From positions 5,485,507-5,549,506 of the forward strand of contig CM055760.1 in NCBI GenBank assembly GCA_029465975.1: a stretch of DNA of 64,000 nt. The letters run 5' to 3'. This document shows, in pieces, positions 1 to 11,300 of this stretch. Made by a program: the position numbers and the translations under genes. A model generated the notes under the pieces. The model saw only the letters and a program-made list of their open reading frames with translations, ran no database searches and was not told the DNA's origin. The number at the start of each line of letters is the position of its first letter. The first letter of the stretch is position 1. Source of the DNA: Dallia pectoralis (taxonomy: Eukaryota > Chordata > Actinopteri > Esociformes > Umbridae).

Positions 1-1194
1 TTTTGCATTATTGGACAGGTAAGGGTGGAGGACAGATTCTCAGGGACTTTTATTTTCAAGGTGAAAAGCAAAAATTACTATTGTGGCTCATTTTATACCG
101 TAGGAATATTCACATAGATGGTAACCCAAGATCCCCCTCTTCTGGAAGAGCCAGTTTGTCCAATCAGAGCAAAGACTGGTAAGCCAATCTCTAACGTTAA
201 GGACACTCGGTCTAGTTAACGGCGCATACCAGTGGTATCTAATGGGTGCAAACTCCCAATTTCTCATACCATACCTGGCGTAAACCAATAACAATGAATC
301 AATATGTATGGTAAGTAATAATGAGGGTTTACTTCTGTTGCTTTTATTGTGACGAAGAAGAGGTTAATTACTAGCACATTCATATAGTTGGACAGGGTAT
401 GAATGACTCCCTAGATAGCACAAATAGAACATACCGGTAAATCCACCCGGAAGAGACCATGGGACTAACATAGATTGAATCCACTGAGAAACTGTCCATA
501 CTCATACTATTTGCTTCCAGTTACACAAGTGACCGAGTGCACATTATTACAGGCTACAGTTTATTACCACTAATCACAGCCCATTAACCACGTACTCTCG
601 GGTGCAATGGAATTCCTTCTGAAAACGTCTAAACACACAATTTTTAGACATCACTACGTGGATGGCTTTAACAACATATGTTAGTGATATAATTCTGGTG
701 GTCGGGTGGTATATGCATTACTGTACATCGCCAATACAAATCAACAGGACAAAGAGGCATGACAGCCTGTGAGAGGGTGGAGTGTGTAAGCAGTGAGTCA
801 CAGCAACTTAGATCCAAAAACCCTCTGCCTCTGCATGCTGTTTGGAAATGAAACATCTGCACATTCCTCTCCCGTCCCCTCTGCTAACTTACACAAGCAT
901 ACGGCAGCACCTACAGGAATCCTGATATCTATTGCAAATGCAAAGCATCAGAGATCTGTATTTATTGCTCAGACATGTTCTCTCATGCTCTTTTTAAAAT
1001 CTATTCTTTTTTTAAGGTTCTGCTGCATAGGTGATGTGCAAAAAGCTTGGCTGCCTCCTAGTGGTCAACCCACGGTAACCAATATTTTTTTAAACTGAGC
1101 TGAAAATGTACTTAAATTTGCACTTACCTAGTAAGCTTTGACATTCTCACTACTGTCTTAACATGCGTTTCAGAAAGACATTCAACATGAAATA
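1..1194. other. Intergenic spacer downstream of bdp1
   Basis: No coding region could be supported here. Open frames are under about 100 codons and have no recognisable domain or splice context. The sequence is AT-rich and unique-looking, with no long tandem repeat. It ends at the inferred bdp1 polyadenylation region. Confidence 0.6.
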
Positions 1195-2317
1195 GACATT
1201 AAAGTACAAAACTTTATTCACATATCTTACATAAGAGCTAACCAAATTTGAACATGGTGGCTGTTGGACATAAATAATTGAGTACTGAAAATGTATTCAG
1301 ATCTGTGTGTTAGTTTTGCGAGTTGTACATTGATTAAATGAGAGCACTCTGTACAGCAGGGAATTCCAACCGATCCCATGGAGGGGTAGAGTATGTTTTA
1401 GGTTCTTCCTTTAAATTAGTTCGCAGTTCAGACCTAAACAAGCAGGTGAGGGAAGAACCTAACCAATTAGTGACCCAATTAATCAAACGAAAAGTACTTG
1501 GTGAAAGCAAAAACCTGTTGACACTCACAGCTCCCCATGGAACCAGTTTGAACCTGTACTGTACAGGGTTTTGTCAGGCAGCATAAAATAACCAGAATGA
1601 AGCTGTACAACAGGGTCTTTCACATGCACCATAAATGCTCACTGCAATATCTGAATCTAAATAATAATTAACAAATGTACACAATGTTCACTTTAAGACG
1701 GCGGCTTCATATGCAAATATAAACAATGTTTATATATACTCTAAATAACAGTGCACTCCGGTCACATGACCATCTGAAATCTATTTTCATCTGGGAAGTC
1801 TAACCCTTGCAACAAATAATTGGCTTTGTTGTATTAGCAGGCTAAGAGTGACCACCTTTTTCAGCCTATTACAACTGAGATTGTGGTTGGTGGTGTATCA
1901 TTTTGATTGTGATTGACCATGATGTGTGAGAGATGGGTTGAGGCCATTTTTTGACCCAGCGAGATGACTAAGAATCTTTTGGTTTTTCCAATACCGTGGC
2001 TAATTCAATGGCGTGGTCATGTGACTAACAGCAGACCGTTAAACAAGAACTCACATCTGAATTCAAAAGTCCCTGAGCAAAACTGGTGAGTGTGCCATAG
2101 AAGTGAGGTTGAATTGTTCATGCCTACCTAAGTGTGCTTAAACAGAAATAAAACCAAATACATAAAAATATGTTATTAGAATGCAAAGGTCTCTGAAAAT
2201 GATAGAATGTATTATGGCAAAAGAGCACACTTTAGGTTAAAGTTCCAAAAAAATCGAAGTGCTTTTCAGCGTTTTGTTCTAAAGCTTTCAGTCAAAAGTG
2301 CCTGGTTGTCTTCCCTG
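1195..2317 (-). other. bdp1: bdp1 3'UTR with AATAAA signal at 1213-1218
   Basis: Minus-strand sequence after the bdp1 stop codon (2318-2320) has no further coding match. An AATAAA hexamer on the minus strand lies at 1213-1218, followed by a T/G-containing stretch, which fits cleavage near 1195. The resulting 3'UTR is about 1.1 kb and would include the MITE-like element at 1349-1566. The end is inferred from the hexamer alone; transcript data would be needed to confirm it. Confidence 0.5.
1349..1566. mobile_element. MITE-like element with imperfect terminal inverted repeats
   Basis: The two ends mirror each other. The left end begins CTGTACAGCAGGGAATTCC; the reverse complement of the right end begins CTGTACAGTACAGGTTC. 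Both arms reach a CCATGG about 30 bases in. The roughly 160-bp interior is AT-rich and non-coding. This fits a short non-autonomous DNA transposon, apparently carried in the bdp1 3'UTR. The family is not identified and no target-site duplication was confirmed. Confidence 0.4.
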
Positions 2318-5300
2318 TCATCCCTCGTTCTCCTCTACCTCGGTGAAGATGTCACTAAAAAAGTACTGGGACACATTGATGGGTTCCTCGTCTGTGGAGT
2401 AGCTTTCTACACAGGGAGATCCACTGGGCTGGGCGGCTGGCACCTGAGAAGACTGGTGAAGAAAGAGATGCAGGGAGAAGTGGAGATGGTGTAAAATGGA
2501 GAGAATGAGGGATTAGAAGAGGAAAGATTGTACGAGAGCAGACCAACAGGAAGGGGGAATTGAATTAACTGAATAACATAGGATAATGGACCATTAGGTG
2601 ATTTTCATCTGTGATACGAGGATAACTGGGAGGTTTCCACCTCTTTACCTGGGTAGCTGTAGAACCCAGAGAGGTACTGGGCTCTGGGTCTGATATGATA
2701 GCTTGGGCCTCGTCCAAGCTTTGTCCCGGTTTTCGCTGGGACACCATCGGGGAACCGTCTGGCTTAGCGGTGGTTCTAGAGGGTGTGGTAAAAGGTGCCG
2801 GCATGGCTCTGGTGGTGGAGGGAGCCGAATCAGCCTGTTTCCCACCAGGGCGGATGGTGTTGACCTGGGGTCTCCGAGCGGCTGCTCTGGGCCCTCGAGG
2901 AGGGGCAGCGGAGCCAGGGATGGAGGGCTTGTTGGACATGAAAGACAGGAATCCCCTGGGTCTCCGACCAGGCCTATAGATGAAGTAAACGCAGGAGTAA
3001 CATTAATAAAGTACTCACACTTAAAACCAAACAATCAATTAATCAAACACGGAACAATTTAACCCTTTCAAAAAGTAGAATTAAACATTAAGCCCCATTT
3101 CTAACTTATAGACTCTGCAGCAAGGCAATTATACACACTACCACCTTAAATTATGCACTGCTCTACTGGACCAATCAGAGTCATTTGCTTTGTACCTCAT
3201 TTATCTAAGCATGAGTGAAATTACATTTCTGGTTCCAACCGATATATTAACATGATTGTTCAATTGCCACAAGGTGGTATGAATGTGGCACAAAATTATA
3301 AATCACTTTCGGGGAAAAGCCCTCTTCATCTGCTCAGGTCTTTGCTCCTCTAAAAGTAACTTAGTCTCCCGAATATACACGATATGGACGAAAGTATTTG
3401 GACACCTACACAATACACCTACAGGAGCTTGTATAACATCCCATTCTAAATCCATAGGCATTAATATCGGTCCACCTATTGTAGCTGTAACAGCTTCCGC
3501 ACTTCTGGAATAAGGGCCTTCCTCAAACTGTTAACATGTGATCCAGATGCAGTGGCGGCGTACTTAGCACCAGTCCATCCAACGCTTGGCATTGTGCCTG
3601 GTGATGTAAAGCTTGCATACAGCTGCGTGACCATGGAAACCCACGTCATGAAGCTCCTGGAGCACAGTTCTAGTGCCCATGTTAATTCCAGAGGAGGCTT
3701 TAACGCACTATGCGCCTTTAACTGCCAAAGCCAAATGAAGGATCTGCTATTGTATACCTGCATTTGCTCAATCCTCTATATCTTTTCATGTGTCCCACTG
3801 TATTTAGTGTCGTAACACATTTGCCCATATGCGTGTAATATATATACTGTACGTACGCTGACTGAATATTTATTCTTTAGTTTTTATGTAGTTCTGTCTT
3901 GTCTTGCAGCTGAGAGCCTTAGGCAAGGCAGTCCTCATAAAAAATGACGTGTGTGTGGTAGACACTTACCTGCTCAGTGGGCCCGTGGTAACCAGCGGTG
4001 TAATTGATTGGGCAGCTGGAGTCTCCACCCCTGAATCACTGTCTTTCCCTCCTGTGTCCTCAGTCTCTGGGAGGTTTACACAGTCCCTCATTCTCGGCTG
4101 TGACTCATTAGCCTCCGTATCTCCCAATGCTGGCCCAGTGACACAGGGTTGTTGTTGCTGCTGGACTGGGGGGCTGTGGGCTGTAGGGGGGTCAGTCGAG
4201 TTGTAACGACCTGGGGGGACGTTTGAAACAGCCTCCTCGACATCAGCCGAACAACCGGGCCTTTTCCGCACGGCAGTGGTAGGTTTTACCGGCAGTTTGC
4301 CTGGTTAACAGACAGAACCAGTACCATTACACATAAAGCGACGGATGTTATTAAACAGGATTGGGATTCAAGAAGTAAACGTGCGTAACACACATTGAAC
4401 GAAGTGTCCCGGGCTTACCTCTCCTGGCTCGCTCGGGCACTTTCCTCTTCTTAGTCGGAGGAGCTGCGTCCTCTTCAGTGTCAGCGGCGGACACTTCTGG
4501 GGGTTTGGCCGAGATGTGCACACCGTCCGGGCCGGCGTCTGCGTCGGCGCTAGCCGTGGGCGAAGCTTGAGGGATGACCTCGTCCACTGGTACAGGACCA
4601 GGGACATTCCCTCCGGGGGCAACGCTAGCACTGCTGATAAAACGGAGACGGCAGAAGAGTCATATCAACGAGGGAAGTGGGTACAACTGAGTTGGGATGA
4701 TTTGGTTGACTGAAACACAGGCTCTGACCTTTGATGCAGGGGAGCCCCCAAGGCCGGTCCGAAAGAGAGCGACTCTGGCCGGGTCTTTGACGGACAGCTG
4801 TACTCCTCCCCTGTGGGGAGAACTGGGATCTCTGTCAGGGAGAGGATGAAGATGGGCTCATCAGGATCCTGTTGGTCCTGGTCCAGGTTGAACATAAAGG
4901 ATGAGATGGAACCTTCCGGTGGCTGTGTGTTGACGGCATCGGTTTGTGGGGAGAAGAAACTCTCCACTGCGAAGACGGACGTGTCCCCCTTCAAAGGGAA
5001 ACATCAAACGTGGGTCAGACGTTTTACGACGATATTCCCACAAACAAACATCGGAATGACTCATTCTGTTCACGCTTCCTCCTCACTAGCGTCTCTATCT
5101 ACATTTGCTGCTATAACCACTTTCTATCAACCAAAATGTCAATCGTCCTTTACCGCCTAGAAATACTTCACCTCATTCTCACTCCTCCCTGTCCATGAGT
5201 GACTTAGTCTACCTCTCAGTAGACCAAGTCACTCACCAAACATGTCTATTGATCAAATGAAAGCCACATCTGACCTCTTCATACCAGTAAAAAAATCTGG

Positions 5301-8300
5301 TTATTCATCGCTGGTTGTCAAACACTACATCCATACCCAAGCACTTTCCCGTGCCACCACTGGCATCCCGACCCAGTCCAGTTAATGCCCTTCTCTGTCC
5401 TTACGAGTACTAGTAGTACTAGTGGTAGAACCCACATCCCTTTAAAGCTAGAACAGCCAAGTCTGAAATCTGACTTTATCAAAAGGTACTTAAACACCCA
5501 CCCCACCCACAACCTCTGACCTGCGACCTGGTTGAACACAGACCCTAATAAAGATGACATGTTGTTTCTTATTATTAATGCACACACATCAGGTGAGTTG
5601 AATCAGACCTCTTGGGTGAACATCTACAGCTTAAGCAATGGCTGAATCAGTTAATGTTTTACCTGGGGAGTGCCGATGAGGTCTGAAAAGGGGATGACAT
5701 GATGAATTTGTGGCATTTCCATGGACACATCGTCAACCTCCTCTGGTGTTTGGACTTCCTGGCAGGGGACAGGTTCTTGCCTTTGGACTTCTATGCAGGG
5801 GCTGGTAGCCTCAACAGATGATGTCTGGACTTCCGGTTTGGTTCTGATTGCTGGTATCGGGGCTGCAGAGCGTGTCGCGCCTCTGGTGGGGCGTTGTAGA
5901 TTAGGTTTGGGTTTAGGCAAACGGGCCCTGCGTGTCGGCGTAGCAGTCTGCTTAGGCTGGTTTGGGTCTGACGTCCCTGACTGGGAATCTTCAGCACTGC
6001 GGGACAAGGAAATGTTTTCCTTAAAGCCTCCGGGACGTCCTACCTCCTCTGATGACTCAGAAGCTCTGGTTCTAGAAGTACCTGGACTGTGCTGCTCAGG
6101 GCTTGGACTGGGTTCTAGGGGTATGGCGGTACTCTCTGGTGATTGTGGTCTAGGAAGCAGGTTTTTAGGGGACTTGTGTGCGGGCAGGGTTGGTTCTGAC
6201 TGAATATTCAATGAGGACTGTCGTTTGGAATGGGCCACTCTTTGTTGGGTCTGGCCTACTGATTCCCTGGTACTACGGGGAGGCAGTGGTGGTTCTCTGG
6301 CGATAAAAACAGTGGGTGGTGTTTCTGAAAGGGACGTGCTAGTCTGAGGTGTTTCGGGGAGAATCATAATGCTATCTTTTAGTGGTAGTGTGTCTGGCAG
6401 TGTGCAGGTTTTATCCATAGCCTTTTCTGTTTCTGTCTGTGTGGTCATTTTTCCTCTAGACTGAGGTGGTTTGGGTTTCAGGGTAGTATCTTCCTTAGGT
6501 TTTGGTGGTTCTGACTGGGTGGTAGTATCTTCTTTAGGTTTTGGTGGTTCTGACTGGGTGGTAGTATCTTCTTTAGATTTTGGTTGTTCTGGCTGGGTGG
6601 TAGTATCTTCCTTAGGTTTTGGTTGTTCTGGCTGGGTGGTAGTATCTTTAATAGGCTGTGGTGGCTTGGGCTGTGGAGTAATATTTGCTGTAGGCGATTT
6701 GGGTTGAGTTGGTCTGGCAGCCCGACCAAGGTTGGGTTTAACCTTCGGGAAGCGGCTCCTCCTGCTTTGTGAGGTCAACATTTTGTCTGAGACCTCAGCA
6801 TCTTCTGAACAGGACTCTAAACCAGAGGCATGTTCAAAACCAGCCCCCTCCCCCTGCTGTAGAGAGGCCTCTTCTTGGGGTAGTGTTTCTGTAGTAGATG
6901 TTTCACTGATCGGAGACACTGGAACAAACGCTGTTGAAGTGGTAACTGATATAGAGCCTGTAGTCATGGTGACTGGAGCAGACACTGTAGTCATGGTGAC
7001 TGGAGCAGACGCTGTAGTCATGGTGACTGGAGCAGACGCTGTAGTCATGGTGACTGGAGCAGACGCTGTAGTCATGGTGACTGGAGCAGACGCTGTTGTC
7101 ACGCTGACTGGAGCAGACGCTGTTGTCACGGTGACTGGAGCAGACGCTGTTGTCACGGTGACTGGAGCAGACGCTGTTGTCACGGTGACTGGAGCAGACG
7201 CTGTTGTCATGGTGACTGGAGCAGACGCTGTTGTCATGCTGACTGGAGCAGACGCTGTTGTCATGCTGACTGGAGCAGACGCTGTTGTCATGCTGACTGG
7301 AGCAGACGCTGTTGTCACGGTGACTGGAGCAGACGCTGTTGTCATGGTGACTGGAGCAGATGCTTTTGTCACAACGATTGGAGCATAGTGATTGGAGGGT
7401 GTGTTTTTTGTGGTGACAGGGACAGTATCCTCAGCGGTTTGTGACTTTATCCAGGAGACTGGAATCAATGCTGTTGTTGACATGGCATCAGGGACCGAAT
7501 CCACAGTTGTGTGTGATGCATCAGAGACCAAAAGGTCATCAGTCTTAGATTCAGAAGTAGTGGTGCTCATAGTTGATTGGTCAGTGGGCTGTAGGGTCAT
7601 CTGAACAAGTTGGTCCTCGTTGGAACCCTCTGCTGGTGCGGTTAATGTTTCAGCAGCTTTGGACAGGTAGGTGAGGTTGCCGATGGCCAGTAAAGTTCTA
7701 GCTGCATCATTGTAGCTCTCTTCAGACACTGGAAGATACACAGAAAGAAAAAAGTACAGCCAGCTTTATGAAATACTATTGTTAGTGGTGTGTGGGCAAA
7801 CCGTATGTGCCGGGCGAGGGCAAACCGTATGTGCCGGGCGAGGGCAAACCGTATTTGCCGGGCGAGGGCAAACCGTACGTGCCGGGCGAGGGCAAACCGT
7901 ACGTGCCGGGCGAGGGCAAACCGTACGTGCCGGGCGAGGGCAAACCGTACGTGCCGGGCGAGGGCAAACCGTACGTGCCGGGCGAGGGCAAACCGTACGT
8001 GCCGGGCGAGGGCAAACCGTACGTGCGGGCGAGGGCAAACCGTAGGTGCCGGGCGAGGGCAAACCGTACGTGCCGGGCGAGGGCAAACCGTACGAGCCGG
8101 GCGAGGGCAAACCGTACGAGCCGGGCGAGGGCAAACCCGGCCGGGCGAGGGCAAACCGTACGAGCCGGGCGAGGGCAAACCGTACGAGCCGGGCGAGGGC
8201 AAACCGTACGAGCCGGGCGAGGGCAAACCGTACGTGCCGGGCGAGGGCAAACCGTACGTGCCGGGCGAGGGCAAACCGTACGTGCCGGGCGAGGGCAAAC

Positions 8301-11300
8301 CGTACGTGCCGGGCGAGGGCAAACCGTACGAGCCGGGCGAGGGCAAACCGTAAGAGCCGGGCGAGGGCAAACCGTAAGAGCCGGGCGAGGGCAAACCGTA
8401 CGTGCCGGGCGAGGGCAAACCGTACGAGCCGGGCGAGGGCAAACCGTACGTGCCGGGCGAGGGCAAACCGTACGTGCCGGGCGAGGGGAGCCGGGCGGGA
8501 GGGCAAACCGTACGTGCCGGGCGAGGGCAAACCGTACGTGCCGGGCGAGGGCAAACCGTACGTGCCGGGCGAGGGCAAACCGTACGTGCCGGGCGAGGGC
8601 AAACCGTACGTGCCGGGCGAGGGCAAACCGTACGTGCCGGGCGAGGGCAAACCGTACGTGCCGGGCGAGGGCAAACCGTACGTGCCGGGCGAGGGCAAAC
8701 CGTACGTGCCGGGCGAGGGCAAACCGTACGTGCCGGGCGAGGGCAAACCGTACGTGCCGGGCGAGGGCAAACCGTACGAGCCGGGCGAGGGCAAACCGTA
8801 AGAGCCGGGCGAGGGCAAACCGTACGAGCCGGGCGAGGGCAAACCGTACGAGCCGGGCGAGGGCAAACCGTACGAGCCGGGCGAGGGCAAACCGTAAGAG
8901 CCGGGCGAGGGCAAACCGTACGAGCCGGGCGAGGGCAAACCGTAAGAGCCGGGCGAGGGCAAACCGTAAGAGCCGGGCGAGGGCAAACCGTAAGAGCCGG
9001 GCGAGGGCAAACCGTACGAGCCGGGCGAGGGCAAACCAAAACCATATAAGCAAAGAGGGGAAACAGATTGGATTTAAGAAAATACATCTCATAAAATCAC
9101 CTACCGTCTGCGTTATCTGGAGACAGGAAGTCGATGACATCCTAGAATGAAGAGAAAAAAACTGAGTTGTCCACACAACAGAAACCGAGACAGGACCAAT
9201 ATAACTACTTGGCATAACCATGTAAGGCGTGTGAAGTGGTCTAAAAATAACATGCAACAATCATGGCTCAAGGTTGGTTGATGGTGGACAGGAGGAAAAC
9301 AAGAGAGACAGGCCACATGATGACTTACTACCAACAAGTCCAACTGATGTTCACAGGGCACTGAGCCCACTTCACCACTCTGCCCCTGCTCGCATGACAA
9401 GTCAGGGCAAAATGCATCATGGGAAATACCCAGGGCGTCAGGCACGTTGAGGGAGATATCGAACTGTGAGTGGACAAGGAGAGGTGCACAAAGCGCAAGG
9501 AAGTCAGGGGTGGTTACAGAATGAAAACAACATGCAGAATAAAACCAATGAATACAAAAATATAAAGTCGAAGACTGAGTTAATACGAAAACCAATCGGA
9601 TGCATCTCCAACTGCAAAAAAACAATGAATAAACAGATGAATGAATAGCAACCGACAGGTGAATTGGTTTGGAGCAGGTTGGGATGCCGAGAACTATGGA
9701 GCGTGTGAACAATCACGCAGCTTTGAGCCGGACCGTACCAGAGAGGTTTTTCTCCCATTGCCCTTTCTGATACGGTGCTGTCCCCCCTTCCTCACCTCCT
9801 CCATGGTCTCCTCCACGTCGGTGACGACTGCCTGTGGGGAGCGCAGGCTCATGGGAACAAATGCCGGAGCCTGGTTCTGCTCTTCGGGGTTGGTGAGATT
9901 GTGGAGATCATCCTCGATCTGAGCCTCTTCTCTCCGTCCTGCAGCGCCCTCGCCCTCATCTTCATCATCTTCAGACTGGGATGCCCTGAGTGTGACCAGC
10001 TTGGATTTCAATTGGCCCTTCCTACCTGGCAGGGCGGGGCCAGGCTTGATTTTGGCCCTCCTGGTTGGTGGTTTGGCTATGGGCTTGGAGGAGGAAGTGG
10101 AGGCAGGTTGTTCCGTTGGGGGTGAAGTGGTGGAGTCAGAGGTCATGTTGCCATCCTGTTTGGCTTGGTAATTCAGGAGCTTGGTCTTCTGGGGAATTCT
10201 GCCATACCTAAAATACATAGACATGTTGCCTCAACTTCACATGCGTCTTGTGAGTGGCTAAATTCAGTTGGTCGTTTTTTAAAGGTAAATGTGTGTGCGT
10301 GTGTGTGCGTGCGTACCTGGTTGGTTTGACAGGCTTATCATCGGCTTCTTCCTCTTCTTCATCAGATGAACAGAGATCTCTAGCACTCTTTTTCTCACTT
10401 TTAGGTGGCGAGGCATCTTCATTTACCTGAGAGTTAAAATAGAGATTGGATAATACAAGCACTCTACAGCTTATGGCTCAGCTACAACAGCACAGTAAAC
10501 CAGTCTTAATATCATATAGTAGGTCGCAAGCGTTCATGATGAATGTGGAAAAGAACTGACATACATATGCCTACAGGGATTGTTTCTGTACTACAATAAT
10601 GTTGGTTTGAATGAAGCGTTTTTCGGTTGTCTTTAAAAGAAATACATACTTGTTCTTTAGGAAGCCCTTCCTCTGTGATATTCTCTGCCTGCGAAGCCTC
10701 TTCCGTATTATAAGGTTTGGTCGTGGGTGCTGGGCCACGCTTCCCCCACTTCCTACCCAGGTTAGGCAGTGGTCTCTGGGCTCGACCTCGGGACAGCTGG
10801 GCTGGTTTGATCACCTGTCCCCTGGCTCCCTCAGCTGGCTCTTCTGCCTGTTTCAAACTGAATAAAAAGAGAGAGTTGCTAAGGCAACATGCAGATCTCC
10901 CAGCTGTTACAGCACGAGACGCTTGCAGTGGAAAGCCTAAAACCCACTGGATCCGGCAACAGCGTTTCAGAAGCGGAGCGTTGTGAGGCGTGATCACCAG
11001 ATTGTGATCTAACAATGAACTACTTTGCCTGTGGATTTTGGGGGCAAGTGTAAAAGCGAGTGACAACACCCACTTAGTGAACAGAATTACGTTTTTGATA
11101 ATTCCAAACTGCTGTCGTTACCTGAGAGCAGGCGACTGATCTTCTGGCATTTCACCTTCGGGAACCCCTGCCTCGGAGTCTTCAGGTAGACCAGTCTCTT
11201 CTGAAGAACCAGAGGGAACAACAGTGTCAACAACAACAGTTTTGCTTTAACAGGCACACGCGGTGCTTAAATCAGCAATTCTCTCAACGCGATGACCGCA

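Larger units (their letters stand above)
5663..7728 (-). other. bdp1: Giant bdp1 exon 17 (2,066 nt) with internal coding repeats
   Basis: This single exon encodes about residues 971-1659, a third of the protein, in low-complexity Ser/Thr/Pro/Glu-rich sequence. It starts at an acceptor just before TGTCTGAAGAG and ends CCCCAG followed by gtaaaac. It holds a 9-residue repeat array (6959-7363) and a 13-residue array (about 6470-6660), then repeated K/R-rich PKPNL-type motifs (LPKPKPNLQRP, FPKVKPNLGRA) that are typical of the BDP1 C-terminal half. Long plus-strand open frames over the exon are antisense shadows of the repeats. Confidence 0.9.

Noticed and set aside
6732..7388. 218-codon plus-strand frame of TGADAVV repeats
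   Set aside because: It is antisense to the bdp1 9-residue coding repeats, whose frame joins correct splice sites.
7794..9037. CRISPR array
   Set aside because: The units are head-to-tail with no unique spacers, and the context is a vertebrate intron.
7782..9260. Open frames of 400-490 codons on both strands
   Set aside because: They come from a 24-bp tandem repeat that keeps all frames open, and the region is a bdp1 intron with good donor and acceptor sites on both sides.
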